A DNA stretch of 64,000 nt from Reticulitermes speratus (GCA_021186555.1 JAJKFL010000004.1:13952779-14016778), one strand, 5' to 3'; positions 11,496 to 22,914 are shown, counted from the first letter of the stretch. The notes: generated from the sequence alone by a model not told the origin. Numbers and translations: made by a program.

Positions 11496-11924
11496 CTGTA
11501 TAAAACAGAACACCATGTAAGGCACAGTGAGTTTCGTTTATTGCAGTTCTGAACACTGCAGCTGTCATGGGAAAAGTCCCAGTGGATGCTAGCTTTTTAT
11601 GTGACAAGATGCCGTGCTTGGTGAGACAATAAAAGAAAGACCCTGTATAATGACTGCACTGTTTTCTCCTCCAGTAACCCCCATATTTACTTGATTACAA
11701 GATGACACAAATGTCAGCCAACCCGATTTTTCCATACACTTAAAAAAAATTAACTCTTAAAACATTTAATAATTGCTACTGCACACTTTTGGCTACGTGA
11801 AAGCAGCACTTCCTAACGGTACTTTTTTATTTCTATCTTGCATGTGCATACAGGATGTGGCACTGCAGAGTTATAAACAAACAGAGCATGTTTATTTCAG
11901 GGGTTAAGCAGTGCATTCTTCTTG

Positions 11925-12035
11925 GACTCTTTACTCTCGATGATGAAGATGCTGCTATCCTTTGAAACATCAGGAACCACTTGTGCAACAACACAGCATC
12001 ACATCCCAGAACACCTGAATCCTCATAATGGTTCA
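11925..12035. repeat. Hairpin family B, partial copy
   Basis: It carries half of the family-B arm: a stretch like cctttgaaacatcaggaaccac, then cacatcccagaacacctgaatcctcat. The other arm is reduced or lost. Confidence 0.55.
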
Positions 12036-12336
12036 TGCAAACACGTGCACAGCTTAATGTAACAATGGGGTTTAGTGTGGCAGTAGGGTACACATTTATT
12101 TAAAGGTAAAAAACACAGCATGAAACTTACACGTAATTGTACCAGTGTATGAAAATACAATACACAAGGTCCAAAATCCAACTGTAAAAATGGCAAAAAT
12201 ATCCTAAGTGTTAGTTACAGTTACAAAGCATATACAGCAGAGTTGTGTTTGACACAGTGCATATATCAGAACACTCCTTTGGACCCTCATATTCCCCTCC
12301 CTTAAACAAGTAACATCAATCCCACATGTATTAGTA

Positions 12337-12679
12337 CAGTAGGCCCTCGATTTAACGGACTAATTGGGGGGAAGGGGTGTCCGCTATTGCCGAAAGTCCG
12401 TTAAATTGAATGTATTTTAGAACATATATTAATAACAAATTTACAATGTACAGGATGTATTAAAAGGTTATTATAATGTACATTGAGTAATTTATACACA
12501 CCACTAAAACATCTGTTAAAAATATAAAAATAAATTTAAGACAGGAGCCAAAATTTATTTTAATTAAATTCAATAATATTCAATTTATATAATATATTAT
12601 ATTAATATATATTAATTTACATGTAATAAATTTTTCCTTTACGACAGAAATTTTTGTCTGTTAAATCCAGGGTCTACTG
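12337..12679. mobile_element. 343-bp pogo-like MITE with TA duplication
   Basis: Ends CAGTAGGCCCTCGATTTAAC and, on the other strand, CAGTAGACCCTGGATTTAAC are inverted repeats (21 of 24 bases match), each flanked by TA (12335-12336, 12680-12681). The centre is very AT-rich and non-coding. Confidence 0.75.
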
Positions 12680-12899
12680 TATGTGTACTGTATTGTATTT
12701 CATCCATAAATCATTACAGAATGATATTGGACACGTCCAGAGAGTAGTTACAGTAATGTGTATGTAAGCATGTAGTTTTAAACTATTTTGCAAGGACAAA
12801 AGTATGAAAACAGTAGTACAGCAAACACAGTACTGCATAGTATACAAAATACACCAAATAGAATTTAAAAGCAATAAAATGCAGGGTCCAGTGACTTAC

Positions 12900-12940
12900 T
12901 GTCTTGAGAAGCTGATGCCAAATGCTCTTCCCATATTCTT
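12900..12940 (-). CDS. Candidate 41-nt exon, possible end of the Ubl fold
   Basis: A good acceptor (cgtttttcag) and a consensus donor (gtaagt) bound 41 nt. Read after the phase-1 donor of the Ubl exon it encodes EEYGKSIWHQLLKT, whose SIWHQLLK could align with the final strand of ubiquitin (STLHLVLR). However, its out phase is 0, which does not fit the THAP exon unless another exon or donor is used. One such partner might be a 49/51-nt open segment at 12131-12181. Splice sites are seen; function is inference. Confidence 0.25.
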
Positions 12941-13221
12941 CTGAAAAACGTGGTTATTTGTAGCTGTCTTTATTTATGTTTGAACTCAATGTGCACTTCT
13001 TGAAATCAGCTTACATCCCATTTCAGTGCCCAATTAACTTTCCTGTATTAGTTGACTTTTTATTTATTTCTTGTCACTGACCATGTATAAGTGAACGCAT
13101 GTAACAATATTCCACATAAAACGCGACTCAACCGTAATTAAGCAGGTATGCTATAATCTGAAGAAATCACACAGTAAATGTAAATAGTAACTAAAATACA
13201 TGTAAGGAAACTCATACAAAC

Positions 13222-13409
13222 CATCAAAAAAATATTCTGCAACGATTTGGTCATCTGTTATTTTCTTCCCTTTAAAATTCAATTGTTCAAGATCCAGCTG
13301 AATGCCTGATTCATTATGGATTTTTGTCTTCAAGTCATGGAAAGTATCTTCAGGCTTTACATCAATTGTGATGCTCTCGCCATTCACATTTTTTAATACT
13401 ACCTTCATT
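13222..13409 (-). CDS. Exon 1 (coding): ubiquitin-like domain
   Basis: Acceptor attatttcag precedes AATGAAGG, so the initiator ATG (13408-13406) sits one base into the exon. The donor is GATG|gtttgt, phase 1. The 62 encoded residues follow ubiquitin closely in layout: MKVVLKNVNGESITIDV for strands 1-2, TKIHNESGI for the helix, LNFKGKKITDD for strands 3-4. The last beta-strand (the STLHLVLRL region of ubiquitin) is not in this exon. No di-Gly tail is encoded, so it would be a built-in Ubl fold and not a conjugatable modifier. It could instead belong to a separate Ubl gene whose later exons I did not find, although its phase fits the THAP exon directly. Confidence 0.55.
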
Positions 13410-13794
13410 CTGAAATAATAAATTTCAGACTTACAACTGTATAAGGTTATGAACATCAGTATAATTTCTTGCAAATTGTGGTTTTGTGAGCAGCTGTACT
13501 AAATGTCTTACACAGAGTTTCACACAAATATGTCCTGAGTGCCTTTTCCCTTAAGTTAGTGTAAGCTGTCTGAACAAGAACTGTGCTAGTGTTAGAACTA
13601 CCCAACTATTCACATACCATACATTCTAATACCAGCATCTGCACACAATAAAAAGACAATGAATGCTGTACAACACATGGAAATGCCTACAACCACAAAC
13701 ACATACTCCACGCCAAACCCTCAATATTGAAAAACTTACCATATTTCTCAACATCATCAGAAATATGGACTAGAGCGAAACACCAAGCCAAGAA

Positions 13795-14428
13795 TTAGAA
13801 GGAGAGGAGGATAATAAAACAAGTGAATAGCAATGTAACCTAACCTAACATAACCTATCTCAACACTGACACAACAATTAGAAGCAGAGCAGGATAAAGA
13901 AACAAGTGAATAGCAATCTACCCTAACCTAACATAACCTAACTCAACACTGATACAACAATCAGGAGAGGAGGATAATGAAAGAAGTGAATAGCAATCTA
14001 ACCTAACCTAACTCAACACTGACACAACAATCAGGAGAAGAGGATAATGAAACATGTGAATAGCACTCTAACCTAACCTAACTCAACACTGACACAACAA
14101 TCAGAAGGAGAAGAGGATAATGAAACAAGTGAATAGCACTCTAACCTAACCTAACTCAACACTGACACAACAATCAGAAGCAGAGGAGGATAATGAAACA
14201 AGTGAATAGCAATCTAACCTAACCTAACTCAACACTGACACAACAATCAGAAGGAGAAGAGGATAATGAAAGAAGTGAATAGCAATCTAACCTAACCTAA
14301 CTCAACACTGACACAACAATCAGAAGGAGAAGAGGATAATGAAAGAAGTGAATAGCACTCTAACCTAACCTAACTCAACACTGACACAACAATCAGAAGC
14401 AGAGGAGAATAATGGAACAACTGAATAA
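13795..14428. repeat. 70-73 bp minisatellite with CCTAA motifs
   Basis: About nine units share aacactgacacaacaatcag and gataatgaaacaagtgaata and each holds ctaacctaaccta. The junction word caacactg recurs at 13861, 13944, 14014, 14084, 14157, 14230, 14303 and 14376, so later units are exactly 73 bp. The CCTAACCTAA core equals two copies of the insect telomere repeat. Confidence 0.9.
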
Positions 14429-17402
14429 GAACCTGCAACACAATCAAAAAGCTAATGCTATTAATAGATACTCACAAAAATGTGAAAATACCAACCATAT
14501 GATGTTGAAATTGAAATACAAGAGGCATGTAAATAATGGACTACAGCCCTAGTGTTTATTTTCGATACTTAGGTTTCTACAGGGTGAGCTATATGCAGTC
14601 TGCTGAAGTTTACCAACTTATGTCATTTGTCACCAAGTAAGAGGCTCATTAAGTTGGTACATGCATATGACTGTCGGCAATTAATAATTCCAGAACTCTT
14701 TCAGTATTGTATTTATATTCATCCTTTCAACTCTTTTAAGATAATATTAAACCAAATAATATTTTAAGATTCAGTTCCTACCTCATGGGAAACAAACTGC
14801 ATCTCCATTATAAGATCAACTAGCTAATGCCCCTTAGGGTAATAATCTGTTTACTGTGGGCACCATACAAAATGCATAAATACACTCAGGACACAAAATT
14901 AAAAGCTTCATCATCATCATCATCATACGCTGTGAAGTGTTAAGAGTAGTGCCTGTTCCTTAACCCTCGAGGTGAAGCTGGTCTTTTCATCTTTTCCTCA
15001 TGTGTCCTTTGCTTCTCTTCCCCTTTGGCTTATATTTCAGTGCTTATTTGGGTATCCTGTTTGTGTAACCTATCAAGAGGATATCTTAAACTACTCAGAA
15101 AACCCTCATGAAGAGCTTCTTAATGTTAAATATGCTAGCACTCACAGCACCCACTAAAACTTTAAATGGTCAACATATTTAGACCATTGTAACCTTCTTA
15201 TTTCACTTGATCCCCATTTATCTCAAACTGTTTCACTGAAAGTTGGTGCATTTATGTTGGGGGGGATGCTACATAACCTCAGCAGTTGACAGCATCCTTG
15301 CATAACAGTAAGCAATAAAGAAATGAAATTGTTTTGTAAACTCAGTGAGTTGGCAGGCAGCATTTTCTGATAGTACACACCATCTGATTATGGCTTGTTG
15401 ACTATAATGTACTGATATATAGTATTTATATGTTTGTGAATTTTGCCAATGCTAGAAGAATGGACAACTAGTTTTACTTCTTAAAAAATGTTTTAACCAA
15501 GAATCTGTGCATTATCTACAGTGTACCATGTTTTATTTTAGGGCTTCAAATGTAAAACATCACAGAACATTACATGTTTAGCCATCTTTTACCATCAGTT
15601 ATACTCTCCACACACTAAATATATGAAATTATAACTTTACTTGCGCCTTTGTGTAGTTATAGAACATGATGAAAAGCAAAAAATAAAACTTCACAATAAT
15701 TGAGTATGTGACCTTTACATCCTATTGACAATTATTATACTTCGATACGTGGCATGTAAGGAACAAATGGTCCACTACAGGTGTAGACATCTCAGACAAA
15801 AAATGCCACTTGCTAAACTAACGTGCGGATACGGAAATAATAAAATGGATTTCGACAGAAATTGGCTGTGGTTATGATTGTGCGGACTGGAGTAATGAAA
15901 TGGTCAAGAAAAGACTCAAATGCGAGTTGTGACGTTGGGCCGGCGCATGTGCTCTATACACCTTCCTCTTATTATACAGCTGAGTAATGTTACTGTGGAA
16001 ATATAACGGCTGACATTTTCATGCACAAATCCTTTTACGACGAACTATTTTTTTTACGCAAAGCAGGAACTACTACTTGCAGTGTGGAAGCAAAAATAGT
16101 CATAATTTAACTTTATATATTTTACAGTGAAGGTTTTCTACAACAGCTCGCCATGGATTACAAAACTAAAGATTAAACAGTCATTTTATTTTGCTGAACT
16201 TCATATCACACAATGCGTAATCGAGACAAACCATGGCTACGACACGAGATAGCTTCACAGATCAATCAACCAGCCATTTTTCGTCCAGTGCACAAGACAG
16301 ACTTGTTTACAAAGTGTCTGAGAAGCCGTGAAAATGCCGGGAACATTCTACTGTATCCCACAACAGCCATTACTTCGAAGATTCCATGCAATGAAAACCA
16401 TACCTTTCGGGTTAAAATTGTTACAAGTAGTATATCGCACACCATCAAATCGAATTTTAACCCCTCTTTAACATCCCACACTTACACATACATCTAACCA
16501 TAGTTTTAAATATGAACTCAACATCACAGGACTGTAGAACGCACACAACGGTGCGCACATGTTCACTGAACACAGCATTACTGAATGTATATTTTTTTAT
16601 CTTCTTGTTGTTTTCCGTGTGAAGCTGTTGAGATGTTCCAGTATTAAAAGTTACGTTATTTAGGGAAGGTTATAATTTTCAATACAAAATATATCCCATT
16701 CACAAAAATTTATTTCCTTCTTTAATGATTCTGTGTTTCGCTTCATGCCCTGTGACGCAGTAGATCACGGGGCCAACTGTCGTCGTGAGCAGTCTCTCAA
16801 AGAAAAGCTGCCGTGAGAACAAAAACAGTAACGACCATTGATAATTTCACAATTCCAATATTGCTGAGCTTCGAATAGATGATTTGTGCTTGATAGTAAC
16901 AGCATGAGGTTGCAAATATATAATGAAATTTAGAACAGTGATTGCAACTCAGCAGATAGCCAAATCCTCATGGATTTTAGAAAACGTCCGTTCTTAAATT
17001 GACACAAACTAATGCCAACGGTTGTTCAGTCGTGGCCGTATCCTGCCAGTATGCTGATTTACTCGTAACATTATGACCAGAATTGGATCACTAAATTATA
17101 GACCTGCAATTATAAATTTATGCTTCTTTCTAGCCTGATATATAGGCTATAGCATTTTAAGGCAATCAGACACAAAATCTTGCCATACATTATAATCACT
17201 GAAGTCAGTCAGGGCCTGACCGGATGTGTCCATTTCGAAGTGACAGGGGACAGGAGGGCCTCCCGAGAACAATTCATTACTTCAGAAACTGGAACAATTA
17301 TTTGTTCTGACCATCATTTACGGATATCTCGGAAGACACGACCCTAGCATAAGTAACAGGCCTCGGTAATTTTGAACACAATGCCGTCTTTTCATGCCTA
17401 TT
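14429..17402. other. Gene-poor spacer; possible upstream region of the zinc-finger gene
   Basis: No coding exon was recognised. A tandem tcatcatcatcatcat run lies near 14910. A somewhat GC-richer stretch with CpGs at 15900-16600 could hold the promoter and non-coding first exon of the minus-strand Ubl-THAP gene, but no element decides this. Confidence 0.3.
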
Positions 17403-17492
17403 CAATGCGTACCACGGGTTCTTTCCCAGGGGGTAAAGCAGCCGGGGAGTTGGGCAGACGACTTACCTCCGAGGGCTGAGGTTCTGAATTAA
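17403..17492 (+). mobile_element. SINE, 5' part, split by piggyBac
   Basis: The stretch gggttctttcccagggggtaaagcagccgggg matches the middle of the SINE body. It breaks at the TTAA of the piggyBac insertion and resumes at 19882. Its tRNA-like head is not clear. Confidence 0.65.
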
Positions 17493-17835
17493 CACTTTCA
17501 CTGCCAATGTCGATCATACGCGATTTAAGTATTTACGTTTTAAATTGCCAGCGCCGACTTTATTCGATCTAAAGTTTACTCTGATCTTTTGCCTCAAATA
17601 AGCCACGCGCACAACAAGTTCTCTCAGGAAACATATTGTACATCTTTATTAATCCCTACCTGACGTAACTAGAAAAAATATATGCATTTGGTCACGTACA
17701 TTAGGATAGAAAAATATCATAAATATGTCACAACGTTTATGTTTACTCTCGAGCTGAGCAAGTGATTTCTGAGGCTACAGTCAGTAGAGTGTTTCCTTTC
17801 TGTGAAGTTGGTTGTGAGTTTATAAACAGTGCAAT

Positions 17836-19732
17836 ATGGCTACTAGGAGACGAAACGTGCTTAGAACTGAAGCAGATATAGTGGCTTCTATTGATGAGGA
17901 ACTTGCGAATGACAAGTGATTCAGACGCAGATTGTGTCCCAGAAATATCGTGTAGTGAGGAGAGTGATGATGGGGACGACATTGAGACTCGGGTCCGGGC
18001 CCTAGTGTAGACAGATTTTGTAAAAAAGATCGTCAACCAAGTATTCCACTCTTCACAGGAAATCCAGCAGTACAATTTGCTGTTCAAAATGGAACAGATA
18101 TGATGGAATAGGTTGATAATTACATCACTCCAGAACTCATTCAAATTGTTGTCAAACTGACAAATTTATACGCACAACAACAGATCGCGACAATGCCACG
18201 ACCTGTTACTAAACATGCACGTAGTGAACAATGGAAACCTGTGACAGTATATGAAATTAAATTTCTTGGTCTGATGTTCCTTACAGGTGTAATTCGACAA
18301 CCAAAATTAGAATGGTACTGGTCAACAACAGGCATTTTACTAACACCCATTTTTTCACAAACGATGACTAGGAACAGATTTCAAATTATCCACCGATACC
18401 TACACTTACGACAATACTGCAATAGGAACAAATGAAGACCGACTGTACAAAATTCGACCAATATTAGACACTGTACTGTATAAATTCAAATCTAATTATA
18501 TTCCCGAAGGAGAGATTTTACTTGATGAAGGCATGCTTGGTTGGCGGGGTCGTTTGCGTTTTCGCGTATACAACCCTGGTAAAATAACAAAGTATGGTAT
18601 TCTGGTACAGTTGGTATGTGAAAGTATGTCAGGCTATATTTGCAACATACAGATATATGATGGCAAATGCGGGCCTTTGACTGAAACAGTAAGTCTTCTA
18701 CTAGAGCCTTATGAAGGGAAGGGTTACCATCTGTATCAAGATAATTATTATAATGGTCTTGATTTCAGGCTTCTGCCACAATGTTGATGAAATCTGTGGT
18801 CTTCTGGGTTATTACATGGAGTCGTGTGGTAATTATTTATTAACTATTATTATTTATAATTATTTTATTCTATTAATTATTTATAAATAATTACCACACA
18901 ACACCGTGTAATAACCCAGAAGACCACAGATTTTATTATAATGGTGTTCGTCTGGCTGAGGAACTGCTTCAAAAATCAATTCGAGTGTGTGGTACAATTA
19001 GAACAAATCGTGGTTTGCCCAAGGACATGATACAAGAAGCAAAAAAGTTGAAGAAGGGTGAGGTCACTTTTTGTAGGAAACAGGATGTACTACTGGTCTC
19101 GCACCAAGATAAGAGACTCATAAACATGATTTCAACACTTCACACTGCAGCTGTGGTAGATGATAGAGCAGAGGTACTGGCGTCACAAAGAAAAAACCTA
19201 AATGCTTAGTAGATTACAATACACACATGCATGGTGTTGATACAGCTGACAATGCCTTGTCTATTATCCCTTCATCCATAAAACTGTAAAATGGCCTAAG
19301 AAAGTCTTTTTTTACCTTCTCCAATGTGCACTTTTCAATAGTTATGTTGTATTTACAAAATCCAACCCTAATTCCCACAAATCATTCCTAGATTACTTAG
19401 TGGATGTCAGTGAAAATCTTATACACACGAGTGAAGATGTATCAACACCATCACCATCAGACGAGTCGCAAGACTTGAGCATAACGCCTACACCAACTCC
19501 ACCGAAACGAGCCCCGAAAAGTGACCCACCTGGAAGGCTTGATGGTAAATTGAAAAACCATAAACTTGTGCGTATCCCTCCTACAAAGAAAAACAAGACA
19601 CCTACACGAAAATGTCGAGTGTGTATACGGAGAAATATCAAGAAAGAAATTAGATTTGTTTGCATGCATTGCAGTGTTCCTCTCCATCCAGAAGGCTGCT
19701 ACACACGAAATCATACACTGAAGCACTACTAA
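17836..19732 (+). pseudogene. piggyBac transposase, degenerate
   Basis: The likely start ATGGCTACTAGGAGACG is at 17836. Pieces of the DDE_Tnp_1_7 domain follow: an N-terminal acidic part (to about 18010), 18193-18435 (EIKFLGLMFLTGVIRQP), 18533-18787 with the first catalytic Asp in LLDEGMLGWRGR and the second in YQDNYYNG, then 18985-19209, and the third Asp in MHGVDTADN near 19235. The C-terminal Cys-rich zinc finger (CRVCIRR...CMHCSVPLHPEGC, 19610-19700) is intact. Premature stops and frame breaks occur near 17920, 18010, 18435 and 19209, and the hairpin insertion interrupts the domain. All three catalytic Asp survive, so decay is recent. Confidence 0.85.
18758..18932. repeat. Hairpin family A inserted in piggyBac transposase, 13-bp TSD
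   Basis: The direct repeat ttattataatggt (18745-18757 and 18933-18945) flanks a one-sided tail (gatttcaggcttctgcc) and two arms with tcttctgggttattac. The centre is an AT-rich taatt/aatta palindrome. It interrupts the transposase just after the second catalytic Asp motif. Confidence 0.85.
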
Positions 19733-19881
19733 AGGTATGTACAAAATTTCAAATTTTTATCTCTTATATTTTCCTTGTAATTGATTCTTTATAAGACAAC
19801 GCACTAGTTGTTTAACATTCAAAAAATCGCTGGCAAATTAACACCCTCGGGGATTTAAATACCCGGCAGTGAAAGTGTTAA

Positions 19882-19950
19882 TGCAGTTATACCACCATTC
19901 CCCCTATGTCTTCATTGCATGTACAGGAGCTTTTACCTTCACTTTCATCC
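19882..19950 (+). mobile_element. SINE, 3' part after piggyBac insertion
   Basis: Continues the SINE body from 17492: ccccctatgtcttcattgca, then cttttaccttcacttt, matching the 3' end of full copies. Confidence 0.6.
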
Positions 19951-20436
19951 TCAGCTCTTTAGAATTAAACCTATCCACAGTGGGCCCTACTGGATTTTCT
20001 CAATCCAGTTATATAGTAAATCACAGTAATAACTGCACACATGTGTTAGGAACCCAACCACTATATTTGTCGGTCTCAACTTCCCTGCATTTACAATATT
20101 CTTACATTACATGCATATACAGCCTGCTATGCTATGTACAGGAAAGTAAAATTTCCTAAAATGTCATGTTTCCAACATACAGAACTAGGCTGGAATTTTT
20201 CATGGACTACCCATTATGTTTAATTAATACTTCAACCAACTTACATATTCAACAAAATACATTCAGAAACAAATATAAAACTCCTACATGTTTCAGGACT
20301 GAGGTGCCATCATCAGGGAGTTATTCAGAACAAAGGAGTATAGACACAACAGCTAATCTAGCTGTTGTGTCTCCTTTATTAAAATGATTAATATATTAAA
20401 ACTCTAAAATATACAAAGTTAATAATCATAAAATTA

Positions 20437-20763
20437 CAGTAGAACCTCGAATATGCGAAATAAAGGGGGCAGACCTGATTTCGGATAAGCAATATATCGG
20501 ATAATTCGGAAATTCGGCTTGAAGTGATAAGGTGCAATAAAAATAACATTTATTCAGAAACACATCTTATGTTAATAAAATTTATGGCACAAGTGTACGA
20601 TATTTACAGATACAATCCGCACACGTCAACTTTTCACAACAAACTGACGGGGAGAGACTCAGAGGTGTCTCGCAGCAGGCAGTTCTGGGAATCGCATAAA
20701 AAAAGGCGTTTCAGTTAACCCGAGTTTTGGTTCAGCTAAGTTCAGACAACCGAGGTTCTGCTG
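20437..20763. mobile_element. 327-bp pogo-like MITE with TA duplication
   Basis: The left end CAGTAGAACCTCG and the right end CAGCAGAACCTCG (opposite strand) are inverted, flanked by TA at 20435-20436 and 20764-20765. It is non-coding. Confidence 0.7.
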
Positions 20764-21577
20764 TACAATGTTGTAAATTTAAAACTTTGAAGTGAGCCAT
20801 TCTGGGTAGCTGTTTCCAGTTGTTTACACTGTATGGAACATGCGTACAACCGTCTGTCTCAATCTTATATGATCTGAAGGGACGTCGTCCTGATAAGAGT
20901 GTGAAGTGCGTCATGTCAGGCGGTGTGGTGTATACACCCAGTATGCAAATGGGACAGGACATCAATAAAGGAATAGCAGCTTACATTTCAGCATATTTCA
21001 TTGTACATGTCACTGTTATGAAATATTAATATGGTGTCATGTTACATTTATGTAGAGAAACCAAAGAAACTGCATTAGAAACAAGATGCAGCTTCTTTGT
21101 ATCACGGTTGTAGTGAACGCTGTTTAAAGAATGCAGATGGGCACAGAAATACACACTAGGTACAAATGGTTGGCCTAATCAAGTATTTATCTTGACATTT
21201 CCACAGGCAGTACGATAATCAAATTAGCAGCTACTTTGTGCAAATCACATATTTAAAAGAGCAAAAGTGACATGCCACAGCAATTTGAATCTCTTGATAG
21301 GATTGAACTTTCTACTACAAAGCAAATTTGTATGTCTGTACAATTCTTGGTTCACTGCACGCCATCTTCACTTAATTGTAAAATCTGGAAATTATCATAC
21401 GTGGGCTGTATGTAAGGTATAAAATAATAAAATGTACAAAATACTTGGGAGTATTATGTACATTTTTTGTGTTACCTGAAGATGGCCCAGTCAGCCAAAA
21501 CATGCTGTAATGAAGAATAAGCACTGACAATAAATTTTAGTTGTGAATGGATGGGTTATTTTAATATATCATATATA
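20764..21577. other. Spacer, no gene recognised
   Basis: Short open frames lack domains. A fragment with ttacctgaagatggcccagt near 21475 resembles the end of a decayed repeat but cannot be classified. Confidence 0.35.
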
Positions 21578-21591
21578 TTATCGCAATGGGA

Positions 21592-21873
21592 GTGGGCTAT
21601 GATAGCTCAGTCGGTATAGTGACTCGCTACGAGCTGGGCGGTCTGGGGATTGAATCCCGATGGAGGAGAGATTTTCAGCACCCGTCCAGACCGGCCCTGG
21701 GGCCCACCCAGCCTCCTGTACAATGGGTACCGGGTCATTCCCGGGGGTATAGTGGCCGGGGCGTGGCGTTGACCACCCACCCCCATGTAGCGCTAAGGTT
21801 AAAGAAAGAGTAGAGCTATACCTCTACTCCCCCTCTGGGCCTTCATGGCCTGTTCTAGGGAGAACTTAACCTT
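21592..21873 (+). mobile_element. tRNA-derived SINE, full copy with 14-bp TSD
   Basis: This is the clearest copy: A-box-like tagctcagtcggtatag and B-box-like ggggattgaatcccg in tRNA spacing, then the shared body. The direct repeats ttatcgcaatggga (21578-21591) and ttatcacaatggga (21874-21887) differ at one base. Confidence 0.85.
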
Positions 21874-22104
21874 TTATCACAATGGGATGGAGAAAATAAA
21901 GAAAAACATGGTGATTAAACAAACTATGTTTAACTTCAGTGAACACAGCAGACCAGCTGCAACATTGTATATCTATGCCATAGGGCTGTACATGAATATC
22001 TCATATTGACATTCTTGGTGATGGTTTAAACCGGCCTTCAGCATTTTGAGCACAGTACTGCATGTCAGCTAAACCTGTCATTCAACACCAGAGGGTTAAT
22101 GCAA

Positions 22105-22577
22105 TATTGCAGGTTCTCACAGCTGCGTTGGGGAAGATTCAAGTCTCCTGGAACATTTTGCCATGTCAACTGGTAACTACAGCCAATCCTTGCTATTCGT
22201 GGGGGTTAGGTTCCTAGAAAACCCTGTGAATACGGAAAACACGAATACGGAACTTTTTCACTTGCACTACGCTTGGATGCCATTATTAATTACAAAAATA
22301 ATAAAAACGAGAACAAGGAAGTAGCCTCTCCTTGCTGGAGCCCATCTGTGATGCTGCGCGGTAGGAGTCTCAAAATTTTTCACCTGCTGCGCATGGCCGT
22401 GAATAGCCGCGTGGTACCCGCGAATGGCAAAAAATGGGTTACACTTTATTTCGTGCAAATGTGCGAACCCGCGAACACGAAACACGCGGATAGCGAGGAT
22501 TGATTGTAGTTACCAATGTTCTGATGAAGCACAGTGCCTTCAGCTCCTGTGTCAAGTAATGTCATGACCCAGAAGAC
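22105..22577. repeat. Hairpin family B, split by a pogo-like MITE
   Basis: The left arm (gattcaagtctcctgg, to 22179) and the right arm (cccagaagactcaaatctta) are separated by the TA-flanked element at 22180-22506. Confidence 0.65.
22180..22506. mobile_element. 327-bp pogo-like MITE with TA duplication, nested
   Basis: The ends CAGCCAATCCTTGCTATTCG and, inverted, CAATCAATCCTCGCTATCCG are imperfect terminal repeats, flanked by TA at 22178-22179 and 22507-22508. The interior is richer in CpG than its surroundings and encodes no domain. Confidence 0.75.
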
Positions 22578-22914
22578 TCAAATCTTAAGGAACAAGCTGA
22601 TAAACAGGGGGGTCAACTTTTGCAATCTGGAAGGAATATAAGACATGAATCATAGTCAGGAATTGATTTTTTATACCCTATTATTCATTTAAATTGTACA
22701 ATAGGAATTTTAACAAAAATGAAAATGAACATTACACTATGCAGGCTGGTCATCACCCTTAGTTGTCCTGGTGTATATTACCTGTGCATGGTGTTTGATC
22801 ACCTGTTTGATCAGGCCTACAACAAAAATTCATTTTCTAGTTACTGCTCTTACATCAAGCTAATCCACTCCGCTGAAATAAAAAATATACCCAACATTTA
22901 CGATGAAAACAATC

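Larger units (their letters stand above)
4415..13409 (-). other. Gene span: predicted Ubl-THAP-ZAD-C2H2 zinc-finger protein
   Basis: Six minus-strand exons join with matching splice phases: 13408-13222 (phase 1 out), 11495-11354 (1 in, 2 out), 11274-11048 (2 in, 1 out), 9643-9423 (1 in, 0 out), 7615-7479 (0 in, 2 out) and 6419-4415 (2 in, stop). The sum is 2919 nt, or 972 codons plus stop. Domains in order are ubiquitin-like (1-62, incomplete at its C-terminal strand), THAP (about 82-165), ZAD (about 223-290), an acidic linker, and 16 C2H2 fingers (about 499-966). THAP and C2H2 bind DNA and ZAD usually dimerises, so a nuclear sequence-specific regulator is expected. The ZAD-to-C2H2 join is very secure, THAP-to-ZAD is strong, and Ubl-to-THAP is the weakest link. 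Non-coding 5' exons must lie upstream, because the Ubl exon starts at a splice acceptor. Confidence 0.7.
17493..19877 (+). mobile_element. piggyBac-like DNA transposon, full-length but broken
   Basis: TTAA duplications at 17489-17492 and 19878-19881 flank 13-bp perfect inverted ends, CACTTTCACTGCC. The transposase lies on the plus strand in several frames. The element sits inside a SINE and was itself entered by a hairpin element at 18758-18932. The length of about 2.4 kb is normal for the superfamily once the hairpin is subtracted. Confidence 0.9.

Noticed and set aside
13795..14428. CRISPR-like array
   Set aside because: Units are directly tandem 70-73 bp repeats without unique spacers, in a eukaryotic context.
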